Source: Variovorax sp. | GTDB taxonomy: Bacteria; Pseudomonadota; Gammaproteobacteria; Burkholderiales; Burkholderiaceae_C | Direction: 5' to 3' | Assembly (NCBI GenBank): GCA_025352265.1 | Contig: JANXTS010000052.1 | Span: 1 to 64,000, forward strand | DNA: 64,000 bases | Shown here: positions 34,998 to 44,338 of the stretch, in pieces | Layout of the letters: the number at the start of each line of letters is the position of its first letter | Position numbering within the stretch: the first letter of the stretch is position 1 | Notes under the pieces: generated by a model | Seen by the model: the letters and a program-made list of their open reading frames with translations, nothing else | Database searches by the model: none | What the model was told of the DNA's origin: nothing | Program-made: the position numbers and the translations under genes

Positions 34998-35894
34998 ATG
35001 GCCGCTGCATCCTACGAACGTCAACGCCGCAGTTTCGTGCGGATGGCCATCGCGCCGAGCCTGCTGTTCCTGCTGCTGGTGGCGGGCCTGCCGACGCTGT
35101 TTCTGTTGATCACCAGCTTGACGCCGGGGGCACTTGTCAACCCCGGTTCCCTCACCGATTTCACCGAACCCCTGCGCAACTACAAGCTGCTGGGCAGCGA
35201 CGAGCGCTTCGTCGGCTCGCTCTGGGTGCAGGCGCGGCTGTCGGTCTACACGGTGGTGCTGCAGGTGCTGCTCGGTACCGGACTGGCGCTGCTGGTGCAC
35301 TCGGGACAAGACCGCTGGAAGTCGCTGCGGCACCTGTTCGTGATCCCGATGGTGCTGCCGCCCATCGTCGTGGCGGTGATCTGGAAACTGATCTATACGC
35401 CCGACATCAGTCCGATCTACCAGGCCGCGCGCATGCTCGGCGTCGCACTGCCGGCGATGACGACGCACGTCGACTTCGCGCTGTGGGCAATCGTGATCGC
35501 GGATACCTGGGAGTGGGCGCCGTTCACCTTCCTGATGGTGCTGGCGTCACTGCAGACGCTGCCCGCCGAATACGTCGAGGCTGCGCGCATGGACGGTGCC
35601 GATGCGTGGCGCGTGTTCGGCCACATCGTGCTGCTGTACATCGCGCCGGTGCTGCTGGTGTGTACGCTGTTCCGGCTGATCGACAGCATCAAGGCCTTTC
35701 CGCTCATCTTCCTGCTGACCGGCGGTGGCCCGGGTTCGGTGACCGAGGTGACCAACTACTACGCCTATCTGGTCGCCTTCAACTTCGGTGAGCTGGGCTA
35801 CTCCAGCGCCATCACCGTGGTGCTGCTGGTGGCCACGGTGCTCATCAGCTGGGCCGCGATGCGGGTCAGCCGCAATCGGGGAATCGACTCATGA
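34998..35894 (+). CDS. Sugar-type ABC transporter permease (MalF/UgpA type)
   Basis: A 298-residue inner-membrane protein with about six helices. The EAA loop is VEAARMDGADAWRVFGHIVLLYIAP, characteristic of CUT1 permeases. It lies 13 bases after the binding-protein gene and its stop overlaps the next permease by 4 bases. It pairs with the following permease to form the channel. Confidence 0.93.
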   Translation: MAAASYERQRRSFVRMAIAPSLLFLLLVAGLPTLFLLITSLTPGALVNPGSLTDFTEPLRNYKLLGSDERFVGSLWVQARLSVYTVVLQVLLGTGLALLVHSGQDRWKSLRHLFVIPMVLPPIVVAVIWKLIYTPDISPIYQAARMLGVALPAMTTHVDFALWAIVIADTWEWAPFTFLMVLASLQTLPAEYVEAARMDGADAWRVFGHIVLLYIAPVLLVCTLFRLIDSIKAFPLIFLLTGGGPGSVTEVTNYYAYLVAFNFGELGYSSAITVVLLVATVLISWAAMRVSRNRGIDS

Positions 35895-36727
35895 CATCGC
35901 AACGCATGCTGGCTTTGCGCCGCCGCTGGCCGCTGGCGCGCTGGGCCGTGCCGATCATCCTGCTGGCGATGCTGCTGCCGTTTCTGTGGCTGCTGCAGAT
36001 GTCGTTCAAGCCGACGCCGCTGATCCTGGAATTTCCGCCGCGCATGATTTTCATGCCCACCCTGGAGCACTACGTCGGGCTCTGGCAGGCGGGTTTTCCG
36101 GAATCTTTCGTCAACAGCCTGATCACCAGCATCGTGTCGACGGTGTTGGCATTGCTGCTCGGCATTCCTGCTGCCTACGCCCTGTCTCGCTGGACCGGGA
36201 AAGGGCGCTTCGGGCTGGGGCTCGGCATTTTGTTGACACGCATGGCGCCACCCATCGCCTTCACCATTCCGTTCTTCCTGGCGTACCGCTGGCTCGGCTT
36301 ACTGGACACGCGAACCGGGCTCATCCTGATCTACATGACCTTCAACCTGCCGCTGGTCATCTGGATGATGCAGCCCTTCTTCGACGCGGTGCCGGAGTCG
36401 CTCGAAGAGGCAGCGCTGATGGACGGCGCAGGGTTCCCGACGGTGTTCATGGAGATCGTGATGCCGATGGCGACGGCCGGCATTGCGGCCACCGCCATCC
36501 TGTGTTTTCTGTACGCGTGGAACGACTTCTTCTTCGCGCTCATCCTGACACGCACCGATGCCCGCACGGCACCGGTGGCGGTCGTCAACTTCATGAACTA
36601 CGAAGGCTGGGAGTGGGGCAAGATCGCCGCCGGCGGCTCGCTGGTCATGGCGCCGGTGCTGGTGTTCTCGATGCTGGTGCGGCGTTACCTCGTGAGCGGC
36701 CTGACGGCCGGCGCGGTCAAGGGTTGA
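35891..36727 (+). CDS. Sugar-type ABC transporter permease (MalG/UgpE type)
   Basis: A 278-residue permease partner. It starts MTSQRMLALRRRWPLARWAV (basic N-terminus), has the EAA loop SLEEAALMDGAGFPTVFMEIVMP and ends VSGLTAGAVKG, the normal MalG-type end. It overlaps the upstream permease (ATGA). Confidence 0.93.
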   Translation: MTSQRMLALRRRWPLARWAVPIILLAMLLPFLWLLQMSFKPTPLILEFPPRMIFMPTLEHYVGLWQAGFPESFVNSLITSIVSTVLALLLGIPAAYALSRWTGKGRFGLGLGILLTRMAPPIAFTIPFFLAYRWLGLLDTRTGLILIYMTFNLPLVIWMMQPFFDAVPESLEEAALMDGAGFPTVFMEIVMPMATAGIAATAILCFLYAWNDFFFALILTRTDARTAPVAVVNFMNYEGWEWGKIAAGGSLVMAPVLVFSMLVRRYLVSGLTAGAVKG

Positions 36728-36729
36728 GC

Positions 36730-37545
36730 GTGTCTCACCCACCCCTCACCGGCGCGACGCGCATCGTCCCGATCCTCGCGCACCCGGTCGATCATGTGCG
36801 CGCACCGCGCACCTACAACCCCGCGTTCGCCGCCGCCGGGCTCGACTGGCACATGGTGCCGATGGGCGTCTTGCCCGCCGATCTGAGCGCGACGCTGGCG
36901 CAACTGGCGCGCGTGACCAACCTGCAAGGCGTCAACCTCACGATTCCGCACAAGGCAGCGGCTTTCGCACTGTGCAGCCGGGCCACGGCCGAGGCGCGCG
37001 ATACTGGCATGGCGAATACGCTGCGGCTCGAAGCCGATGGCCTCTGGGCCGGCGCCAACTCCGATGGCATCGGCTTTCTCGGCGCCGCGCGTGCGAACGG
37101 TCTGCTCGATACGGGCAGGTCGGTGGTGATCGCAGGCTCGGGCGGCGCCGGCACCGCGATCGCTTTCGCGCTGGCCGCAGCCGGTGTGCGAGAGATCGAC
37201 GTGCTCGACACCGACGCCAACCGCGCCGCAGCCCTGCGACACGCGCTGCAGCGGAAGTTTCCCGACCTTGCCGTCGGCCATCGCCGCGAAGCCCTGGCCC
37301 ACGCCGGGCTGGCCGTGAACGCCACGCCGATGGGCCTGCACGACGAGGATCCGATGCCCTTCGACCCGGCGCTGCTGCCGGCCGATGCCGCGGTGTTCGA
37401 CATCATTGCCGCGCGCGACACCGAACTGATGGCCGACGCCGCAGCACGCGGGCTGCGCGTGCTCGGCGGGCGCCCGATGGTCGAGCACCAGGTGGCGCAC
37501 CAGATCGCGTTCTGGCGTGGCGACCATCACGTCTCGCCCAAGTGA
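36730..37545 (+). CDS. Shikimate dehydrogenase-like NAD(P)-dependent oxidoreductase
   Basis: A 271-residue AroE-family protein from a GTG start 2 bases after the permease stop. It has the substrate-binding VNLTIPHKAAAF with the catalytic Lys, the NSDGIGFLG motif (NTD in AroE) and a Rossmann site VVIAGSGGAGTAIAFALAAAG (in parts). The N-terminus (VPILAHPVDHVRAPRTYNPAF) differs from the GxPxxHSxSPxxHN of true AroE. Because it sits in a sugar-acid cluster I expect a different substrate from shikimate, such as a quinate-like or sugar-derived ketone. Confidence 0.88.
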   Translation: MSHPPLTGATRIVPILAHPVDHVRAPRTYNPAFAAAGLDWHMVPMGVLPADLSATLAQLARVTNLQGVNLTIPHKAAAFALCSRATAEARDTGMANTLRLEADGLWAGANSDGIGFLGAARANGLLDTGRSVVIAGSGGAGTAIAFALAAAGVREIDVLDTDANRAAALRHALQRKFPDLAVGHRREALAHAGLAVNATPMGLHDEDPMPFDPALLPADAAVFDIIAARDTELMADAAARGLRVLGGRPMVEHQVAHQIAFWRGDHHVSPK

Positions 37546-37561
37546 GCCAACGAAGAGATAG

Positions 37562-37606
37562 ATGCCGAAAAGACACATGCCGAAGAGCTACATGCCGAAG
37601 TTCAAG
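37562..37606 (+). repeat. 15-base tandem repeat carrying start codons
   Basis: ATG codons recur at 37562, 37577, 37592 and 37607, each followed (in the first three) by CCGAA. The repeat unit encodes Met-Pro-Lys-x-x. It lies at the start of the Bug-type receptor gene, and copies two and three bring an AAGAG-like ribosome site just before the next ATG. Confidence 0.75.
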
Positions 37607-38587
37607 ATGACCCGACGGGCCTGGCCGATCCTCGCCGCCGCCCTGGCGCTGGGCGCCTCCCTCGCGCACGCGCAGTCCGCCGCCGACTATCCGCAGAAGC
37701 CGATCATGATGGTCGTGCCGCAACCGGCCGGTGGCGCAGCCGACCAGTTCGCGCGGCCGTTCGCGCAGTTATTGGCCAAGCGCCTGAATCAGCCGATCGT
37801 CATCGAGAACAAGCCCGGCGCCAACGGCAACATCGCGGCTGCCTATGTGGCACGGCAACAGGCGGCCGATGGCTACACCATCTTCTTCGGCTCGGTCAGC
37901 ACAATGGCCGTCAACCCGCATCTGTACAAGACGCCGGGCTTCGATTCGTTCAAGGATTTCCAGCCGATCACGTTGACCAACCAGACGCCCAACGTATTGA
38001 TCGTCGGTGCCGCCACGCCCTATAAAACGGTGGCCGATGTGGTTGCTGACGCCAAGGCCAAGCCGGGCACGCTGACCTTCGGCTCCGCTGGCAACGGCAA
38101 CACGATGCACCTGACCGGGCTGCAGTTCGAAACCAAGACCGGCACCTCGCTGATCCACGTGCCGTACAAGGGCGGCCCGGCGGCGCTCAACGACGTCATC
38201 GGCGGCCAGATACCGATGATGTTTCACAACTTGTCGGCGGTGCTGGCGTTCGAGAAGGCAGGCAAGGTGCGGGTGCTCGCGGTTGCCGACAAACAGCGCT
38301 CCAAGCTGTTGCCGAACGTGCCGACCATGGCCGAGGCCGGAGCGCCCGGCGTGGTACAGCTCGCATGGAGCGGCATGCTCGTTCGCAGCGGCACGCCAGC
38401 GCCGATCGTCGATCGACTGAACAAAGAGATGCGCGAAATCCTCAAGGAACCCGCGTTCCGCAAGTCGATGGAAGATCAGGGCTTCGACGTGCTGTCGTCG
38501 ACACCCCAAGAATTCGAAGCACGCATCAAGGCCGACTACGCCACGATGGGCGAGGTCATCAAGGCCGGTAACGTGCAGATCGACTGA
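37562..38587 (+). CDS. Bug-family tripartite-tricarboxylate-transporter-type receptor
   Basis: A 341-residue periplasmic binding protein of the Bug/TctC family (DUF: TctC). After the MPK repeats a Sec signal reads [22 protein letters not shown]. The mature start DYPQKPIMMVVPQPAGGAADQFAR and GNGNTMHLTGLQFE, HVPYKGGPAALNDVIGGQI are diagnostic. No TctA or TctB transporter gene is nearby, which is usual for the very many Bug proteins of Comamonadaceae and Bordetella. The true start could be any of four ATGs (37562, 37577, 37592, 37607). Confidence 0.92.
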   Translation: MPKRHMPKSYMPKFKMTRRAWPILAAALALGASLAHAQSAADYPQKPIMMVVPQPAGGAADQFARPFAQLLAKRLNQPIVIENKPGANGNIAAAYVARQQAADGYTIFFGSVSTMAVNPHLYKTPGFDSFKDFQPITLTNQTPNVLIVGAATPYKTVADVVADAKAKPGTLTFGSAGNGNTMHLTGLQFETKTGTSLIHVPYKGGPAALNDVIGGQIPMMFHNLSAVLAFEKAGKVRVLAVADKQRSKLLPNVPTMAEAGAPGVVQLAWSGMLVRSGTPAPIVDRLNKEMREILKEPAFRKSMEDQGFDVLSSTPQEFEARIKADYATMGEVIKAGNVQID

Positions 38588-38621
38588 GCGCCGCAAGAAC
38601 CCCACCGAACCGAAAGTCCTT

Positions 38622-39434
38622 ATGCCCGACATCAACCTCTTCAAGCACGCACTCGCCGCCAAGCAGCCGCAAATCGGCATCTGGTCGACGCTGCCGTATC
38701 CCTACGTCTCCGAGTTGCTCGCCGGGGCCGGCTTCGACTGGATCATGCTGGACACCGAACACGCGCCGAGCGATCCGGTGCTGATGCTGCAGCAACTGCA
38801 GGCAGTGCAGGCTGAAAGGGATAAGTCGACGTCGGCCGTCGTGCGGCCGCCGTGGAACGATTCGGTGCTCATCAAACAGTACCTCGACATCGGTGCGCAA
38901 ACGTTGCTGCTGCCCTTCGTGCAGAACCGCGCCGAGGCCGAGGCGGCCGTTGCTGCAACGCGCTATCCGCCGGGTGGCATCCGCGGCATGGGCGGCACCA
39001 TGCGCGCCTCGCGCTTCGGTCGCGACACCGGCTACGTCGCCGGGGCCGAGCGCGAGCTGTGCGTGCTGGTGCAGGTCGAAACGGCCGAAGCACTGGAGCG
39101 ACTCGAAGATATCGCCAACGTGGACGGTGTCGACGGTGTCTTCATCGGTCCCGGCGACTTGTCGGCCAGCATGGGCGTGGCCGGTCAGGTGAACCACCCG
39201 GCGGTGCGCGCCGCCATCGACGGCGCCATCCGCCGCATCCTGGCGTGCGGCAAGGCACCGGGCATCCTGATGCTCGACGAACCGCGCGCGCGCGAGTGCT
39301 TGAACCTCGGCGCGCTGTTCGTTGCGGTCGCCACCGATCAGGTGTTGCTTCGCAAGGCTGCCGACGACGTAGCTGCGCGCTTCAAGCTGGCGCCGAAGTC
39401 CGGTGTGCCAGCCAACGCACCCGCCACTTACTGA
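38622..39434 (+). CDS. HpcH/HpaI-family aldolase
   Basis: A 270-residue class II aldolase. The substrate/metal motifs are MLDTEHAPSD, VVRPPWND, VQVETAEALERLEDIA and FIGPGDLSASMG. The family cleaves 2-keto-3-deoxy acids to pyruvate plus an aldehyde. Between an AroE-like enzyme, a Bug receptor and IlvD/enolase-type dehydratases it should act on the 2-keto-3-deoxy product of the dehydratases. The exact sugar acid is unknown. Confidence 0.92.
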   Translation: MPDINLFKHALAAKQPQIGIWSTLPYPYVSELLAGAGFDWIMLDTEHAPSDPVLMLQQLQAVQAERDKSTSAVVRPPWNDSVLIKQYLDIGAQTLLLPFVQNRAEAEAAVAATRYPPGGIRGMGGTMRASRFGRDTGYVAGAERELCVLVQVETAEALERLEDIANVDGVDGVFIGPGDLSASMGVAGQVNHPAVRAAIDGAIRRILACGKAPGILMLDEPRARECLNLGALFVAVATDQVLLRKAADDVAARFKLAPKSGVPANAPATY

Positions 39435-39453
39435 ATGAAAGCGCCTTCCTCGT

Positions 39454-41235
39454 ATGTCCGTTGATGTCTCAGTGACCAACACCAGCAAGCCGGCCCGATC
39501 TATCGAAGAGCTGCGCAGCCAGCGCTGGTTCGCCACCGACGACATTCGCGGTTTCGCGCACCGCCAGCGTATGCAGGCGCAAGGGCTCGCACGTGAAGAG
39601 TTCATGGGCCGCCCGGTGATCGGCATCATCAACACCTGGAGCGACCTGTCTCCGTGTCACGCCCACTTTCGCGAGCGTGCCGAAGCCGTCAAGCGCGGCG
39701 TGTTGCAAGCCGGCGGCTATCCGCTCGAACTGCCGGCGCTGAGCCTTGGTGAAGTGATGGTCAAGCCGACCACCATGATCTATCGCAACCTGCTGTCGAT
39801 CGAGTGCGAGGAGCTGTTGCGCAGCCTGCCGATCGACGGCGCGGTGCTGATGGGCGGTTGCGACAAGACCACGCCCGGGCTCATCATGGGCGCGCTGTCG
39901 ATGGACATCCCCGCCATCTTCATGCCTGCCGGCCCGATGCTGAACGACCGCTACAAAGGCCAGGCAGTAGGCGCCGGCACGCACACCAAGAAGTTCTGGG
40001 CCGAGTACACCATCGGCAACATAGACAAGGCCGAATGGGTCGGGCTCGAAGCGCGCATGACGCGCACTACCGGCACCTGCAACACGATGGGAACGGCCAG
40101 CACCATGACGGCCATCGCCGAGGCGCTGGGCCTGTCGCTGCCGGGCGCCATGAGCATTCCGGCGGTGGATGCCGAGCACAGTCGCATGGCCTGGCGTTGC
40201 GGCGACCGGATCGTCGGCATGGTGTGGGAAGACCTGAAGCCTTCGCGCATCGTGACCAGGACATCGTTCATGAATGCCATCGCGGCCTACATGGCCTTGG
40301 GGGGCTCGACCAACGCGGCGGTGCACCTGCCGGCGATGGCGGGGCGCGCGGGGATCGAGATCACCATCGACGACCTGGATGAAATTGCGCGCAAGGTGCC
40401 GGTCATCGCCAACCTCTATCCGTCGGGCGAGAAGCTGATGGAAGACTTTCACTTTGCCGGTGGCCTGCCGGCGGTGCTGAACAAGATCGCGGAGCATCTG
40501 GACCTGTCGGCCATGACCGTCACCGGCCGCACGTTGGGCGACAACATCGTCCACTGGCCATCGACCGACGACGGCACCATCCTCGACCCCGAGACACCGC
40601 TGATCCGGGGCACCGTCGACTGTCCTGAAGCCGGCATCGCATTGGCCGTACTGCGTGGCAACCTGTGCCCCGACGGTGCCGTCGTCAAGCCATCGGCGGC
40701 GACACCGGCCCTGTTGCGCCACACCGGTCGCGCGCTGGTGTTCGATTCGAATGCCGACATGCTGGCGGCCATGGCCGATGAAGAACTGGACGTCGACGAA
40801 TCGACCGTGCTGGTACTGCGCAATGGTGGCCCGGTCGGTGGTCCCGGCATGCCTGAATGGGGCAACCTGCCCATACCCAAGAAGCTGCTGCGTCAGGGTG
40901 TGCGCGACATGCTGCGTATCTCGGATGCGCGCATGAGCGGCACGCACTACGGCACCTGCATCCTCCATGTGTCGCCCGAATCGGCGGTCGGCGGGCCGCT
41001 GGCGCTGCTGCGCACCGGCGACATGATCTGCTTCGACATCGGCGAGCGGCGGCTCGACATGCTGGTGCCGGACGACGAGTTGGCCGAGCGGCGCAAGGCC
41101 TGGGTTGCACCAGTGCAGCCCTACACGCGGGGCTATACGCGCATGTTCCAGCACGAGGTCACGCAGGCGCACTTGGGCTGTGACTTCAAGAGCTTGGCGG
41201 GCAACGGGCCGACGCCCGAGCCAGCGATCTACTGA
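39454..41235 (+). CDS. IlvD/Edd-family dehydratase (sugar-acid dehydratase type)
   Basis: A 593-residue iron-sulfur dehydratase. It shares the N-terminus RSIEELRSQRWFATDDIRGF with arabinonate-type dehydratases. Cluster cysteines are in SPCHAHF, GGCDKTTPGL and TGTCNTMGTAS. This subfamily removes water from L-arabinonate, D-xylonate, D-fuconate or similar acids to give 2-keto-3-deoxy acids; I cannot tell which. It starts 20 bases after the aldolase stop and its product is the logical substrate of that aldolase. Confidence 0.92.
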   Translation: MSVDVSVTNTSKPARSIEELRSQRWFATDDIRGFAHRQRMQAQGLAREEFMGRPVIGIINTWSDLSPCHAHFRERAEAVKRGVLQAGGYPLELPALSLGEVMVKPTTMIYRNLLSIECEELLRSLPIDGAVLMGGCDKTTPGLIMGALSMDIPAIFMPAGPMLNDRYKGQAVGAGTHTKKFWAEYTIGNIDKAEWVGLEARMTRTTGTCNTMGTASTMTAIAEALGLSLPGAMSIPAVDAEHSRMAWRCGDRIVGMVWEDLKPSRIVTRTSFMNAIAAYMALGGSTNAAVHLPAMAGRAGIEITIDDLDEIARKVPVIANLYPSGEKLMEDFHFAGGLPAVLNKIAEHLDLSAMTVTGRTLGDNIVHWPSTDDGTILDPETPLIRGTVDCPEAGIALAVLRGNLCPDGAVVKPSAATPALLRHTGRALVFDSNADMLAAMADEELDVDESTVLVLRNGGPVGGPGMPEWGNLPIPKKLLRQGVRDMLRISDARMSGTHYGTCILHVSPESAVGGPLALLRTGDMICFDIGERRLDMLVPDDELAERRKAWVAPVQPYTRGYTRMFQHEVTQAHLGCDFKSLAGNGPTPEPAIY

Positions 41236-41250
41236 GGCGCGACCAGAGTC

Positions 41251-42444
41251 TCAGACACCGGTCAGCGAGACCTCGATCAGGTACTCGCGGCACGCCTCCA
41301 AGTCGGGCACGACGCCCAGGCCCGGCGCGCTCGACAGGGTGACGGCGCCATCGCGCACGACGAAGTTCGGCAGCGCCGTCAGCTCGCGCAGCGGATTCGG
41401 ATTGGCGTCGACCTCGACATAGCCCGGGCCGCCGACAGCGGTCTTCAAATGCATCGACGCGGTGAGACCGATGCCGGCGCCTAGCCAGTGCGGGCAGTAC
41501 CACTTGCCGGCCGCCACCGTTTCGAGGGCGACGTCGAGGCACGCGGTAATGCCACCCCATTTTCCGAGGTCGGGCTGGATGATCGACAGCCCTTCTGCCG
41601 CGATGAACTCACGGAACTGCGGCAGGCCTGTGAGGTTCTCGCCGCCCGCCAAAGTGAGAGGCTGCGCACGCGCGAGTTCCTTCCAGCGCGATGCGGGTTG
41701 GTCGGCGCGCATTGGCTCTTCCATCCACAATAAATTAAAGTCCGCCATGCGATGACCGGCGCGGCATGCATCGTCGAAATCCCAGGCATGGTTGGCATCG
41801 ACCATCAACGTCGCCTCGTCGCCCAGTGCATCGCGCAAGAGGCGCAGATTGGCAAGATCGCGTTCGGCGCCAAAGCCGACCTTGAGCTTGAACGCGCGAT
41901 AGCCGTCCTCGCGCTTTTGCAGCGCCAGTTGATCGGGGTCGGTCGGGTTGATGCCGGAGGCGTAGACCTGAATCAATGGCGCTTCGGCATCGGTGCTGTC
42001 GTTGTCCTCGCTGCTTTCGGCACCGGCGAGCAGCTGCCAGAGCGGTCTCCCGGCGCGGCGTGCGAAGAGGTCCCACATCGCAGTGTCGACGCCCGCGACG
42101 ATCTGATGCAGCGGGCCGTATTCTCCGGTCTGAATCGCCAGCACGGCGAGGCGGCGCGTGAGCTCTTCGAAGCCCTCGCGTGGGTGAGTCCAGGCCTGCG
42201 CCATGACCACCGGCCTGCAATACGCGAGAGCCATTCGCGCGCGATGCTCTGCGCCCACGGTCGGGAAGTTGCACCAGATCTCGCCCCAGCCGACATGGCC
42301 GTCGGCATCGGTCAGGCGCACCAGCACGGCAGGGCGGTCGCGCATGATTCCGAACGAGGTCTGCACCGGCGGATCGGCCGGCGCGCGGAAAACGAAGACG
42401 TCGAATTGCCGGATGTGAAAGGGGAGCGCTGGAGGCATTTGCAT
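41251..42444 (-). CDS. Mandelate racemase/muconate lactonizing enzyme family protein
   Basis: A 397-residue enolase-superfamily enzyme from the ATG at 42444 (MQMPPALPFHIRQFDVFVF), which has AGG upstream. The catalytic KxK is FKLKVGF, the metal ligands fall in LMVDANHAWD, MEEPM and GGENL, and IIQPDLGKWGG and CPHWLGAG follow. This suggests a racemase or sugar-acid dehydratase. It lies on the opposite strand but is 15 bases from the dehydratase, so it completes the cluster. Substrate not determined. Confidence 0.92.
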   Translation of the reverse strand: MQMPPALPFHIRQFDVFVFRAPADPPVQTSFGIMRDRPAVLVRLTDADGHVGWGEIWCNFPTVGAEHRARMALAYCRPVVMAQAWTHPREGFEELTRRLAVLAIQTGEYGPLHQIVAGVDTAMWDLFARRAGRPLWQLLAGAESSEDNDSTDAEAPLIQVYASGINPTDPDQLALQKREDGYRAFKLKVGFGAERDLANLRLLRDALGDEATLMVDANHAWDFDDACRAGHRMADFNLLWMEEPMRADQPASRWKELARAQPLTLAGGENLTGLPQFREFIAAEGLSIIQPDLGKWGGITACLDVALETVAAGKWYCPHWLGAGIGLTASMHLKTAVGGPGYVEVDANPNPLRELTALPNFVVRDGAVTLSSAPGLGVVPDLEACREYLIEVSLTGV

Positions 42445-42555
42445 GACGCCTATTTTCGTTGCAATGTGCGGCTCGCACATGGCGCAATGCGGCTCGACGC
42501 GACGCATCGCATTGCTTCATACTGGCGCCCGATTTCAAAAAATAACAGGAGACAC

Positions 42556-44283
42556 ATGAAGCAATCGACGACCGCATCCGGGCGTGCCGGCACCACGCCG
42601 CTGGCGGTTCTGGCAACCCTTTCCTTTGCGCTGCTGGCCGGCTGCGCAGACACCGGCATGGTCCGCGCCGTGGCCGATCCGGCTGCCGCGTGTGCCGCGC
42701 TGATGCAGTCGATTCCAGCCACAGCGATCGGCCTGCCGAGCTCGGGCGCGGTGATCGAATCGGCCACGCTGGTTGGCGCCAGCGAACTCTCATTGACGAA
42801 TCCATTGCCCTTCGTGCCGCCGCCGCCCGAAGTGGTGGTGGTGCCGGCCACGCCGCAGTACTGCCGCGTCCTGGGTGCTGTGCAACCGGTCGATCCGGCT
42901 GCGCCGCCGATCCGCTTTCAAGTGAATCTGCCGAGTGAATGGAATGGGCGCTCGCTGCAATACGGTGGCGGGGGTTTCAACGGTGCGTTGGTCAACGCGG
43001 TGGGGTTGCCGCCTTCAGCACGCATCGATCAGCCGTCGCCGTTGGCGCGCGGCTTCGTCACGGTGGGCACCGACTCGGGCCATCAGAACGCACCCGGTGT
43101 CGCGCTGCAGGCCTTCTCGCTCAACAACGAAGCATTGGTCAATTTCGCGCACGCGTCGTACAAGAAAGTGCGTGACGTTTCCGTCGATTTGATGAAGCGC
43201 CGTTATGGGCAAGGCCCGGCCAAGCTGTATTTCATGGGCAGTTCCGAAGGCGGCCGCGAAGGGCTGACGATGGCCCAGCGCTACCCGCAGGATTTCGACG
43301 GAATTTTCAGTCGGGTGCCGGTCATCAACTGGACGGGCCTGCAGGCAGCCGGTACGCGAATGGGCGTTACCCAAACCGGCGATGGCTGGTTGCCACCACC
43401 GCTCGTCAAGCTGCTGGCAAGCGCAGTGCTGGCCCGCTGCGATGCGCTTGACGGACTGGTCGATGGCATCGTCGGCAACCCTATGGCGTGCGGCAAGCTG
43501 TTCGATCCTGCGACCTTGCGCTGCACGGGTTCGGCTACGACCGACTGCCTCAGCGATGCGCAGGTTCAGGCGGTGCGAACGCTGCATGCACCGTATGAAT
43601 TCAGCTTCCCGCTGGCCAATGGCATTCGCAGCTATCCGGGTTGGGGCTGGGGCGGCGAGGCAGCGTCGGGGACCGGGCCGGTGGGTGGCTACGTCAGCTG
43701 GCAGACCGGTACCGCGCGACAGTCGTTGCCGGTCGGGCCGACCAGCAGCCGTGCCTGGCTTTATGGCAGCGGCGCTATTCAATATTTCTACGCGCGTGAT
43801 GCGGCGTTCGATCCGAGCCGATTTCGGCCTGAGGATTTCGGACCGCGGGTGCGCGAAGTTTCTGCACTGATGGATTCGACAGATCCGGATCTATCGGCAT
43901 TTCGCGCGCGCGGCGGCAAGCTGGTGATCAGCGAGCACTTGGCCGACTACGCGCAAAACCCGTATGCGGGAATCGACTACTACCGCTCGGTGGTTGCGCG
44001 CATGGGTCAAGAGCACGCTGATTCTTTCGTGCGGCTGTACACCACGCCCGGCGCCGACCATGTCGGCACCGGTGCGCCGGTGAGCGTCGACATGCTGCAG
44101 ACGCTGACCGACTGGGTCGAGCGCGGACGCGCACCCCAAGATCTGGTGCAGGTCGATCTGCAACCAGTCGCACCCTTTGGCGAAGTGCTGGCGCGGCCGA
44201 TGTGCCGCTGGCCTGCGTTGGTCAAATACCGCGGTCAGGGCGACCCCAATCGCGCTGCAAGCTTCGAGTGCGCCGCGCCCTGA
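42556..44283 (+). CDS. Tannase/feruloyl esterase family lipoprotein
   Basis: 575 residues with a lipoprotein signal (LSFALLAGC, Cys30). The alpha/beta-hydrolase nucleophile motif is YFMGSSEGGREG, and the catalytic His lies in PGADHVGTG. The length and the long lid domain with cysteines (CDALDGLVDG, CGKLFDPATLRC) are typical of tannases and feruloyl esterases, which release gallate, ferulate or similar aromatic acids from plant esters. AGGAG precedes the ATG. The protein probably sits at the cell surface or periplasm. Confidence 0.92.
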   Translation: MKQSTTASGRAGTTPLAVLATLSFALLAGCADTGMVRAVADPAAACAALMQSIPATAIGLPSSGAVIESATLVGASELSLTNPLPFVPPPPEVVVVPATPQYCRVLGAVQPVDPAAPPIRFQVNLPSEWNGRSLQYGGGGFNGALVNAVGLPPSARIDQPSPLARGFVTVGTDSGHQNAPGVALQAFSLNNEALVNFAHASYKKVRDVSVDLMKRRYGQGPAKLYFMGSSEGGREGLTMAQRYPQDFDGIFSRVPVINWTGLQAAGTRMGVTQTGDGWLPPPLVKLLASAVLARCDALDGLVDGIVGNPMACGKLFDPATLRCTGSATTDCLSDAQVQAVRTLHAPYEFSFPLANGIRSYPGWGWGGEAASGTGPVGGYVSWQTGTARQSLPVGPTSSRAWLYGSGAIQYFYARDAAFDPSRFRPEDFGPRVREVSALMDSTDPDLSAFRARGGKLVISEHLADYAQNPYAGIDYYRSVVARMGQEHADSFVRLYTTPGADHVGTGAPVSVDMLQTLTDWVERGRAPQDLVQVDLQPVAPFGEVLARPMCRWPALVKYRGQGDPNRAASFECAAP

Positions 44284-44338
44284 AGTTCGTGGAGTTGGCT
44301 TACACGGGCGCCTTTGGATTCACCGTAAAGTTTTAGCT

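Noticed and set aside
39469-41172. 567-codon open frame antisense to the IlvD/Edd dehydratase gene
   Set aside because: The composition is His/Arg/Gln-rich with no motif, and the sense strand encodes a well-conserved enzyme.
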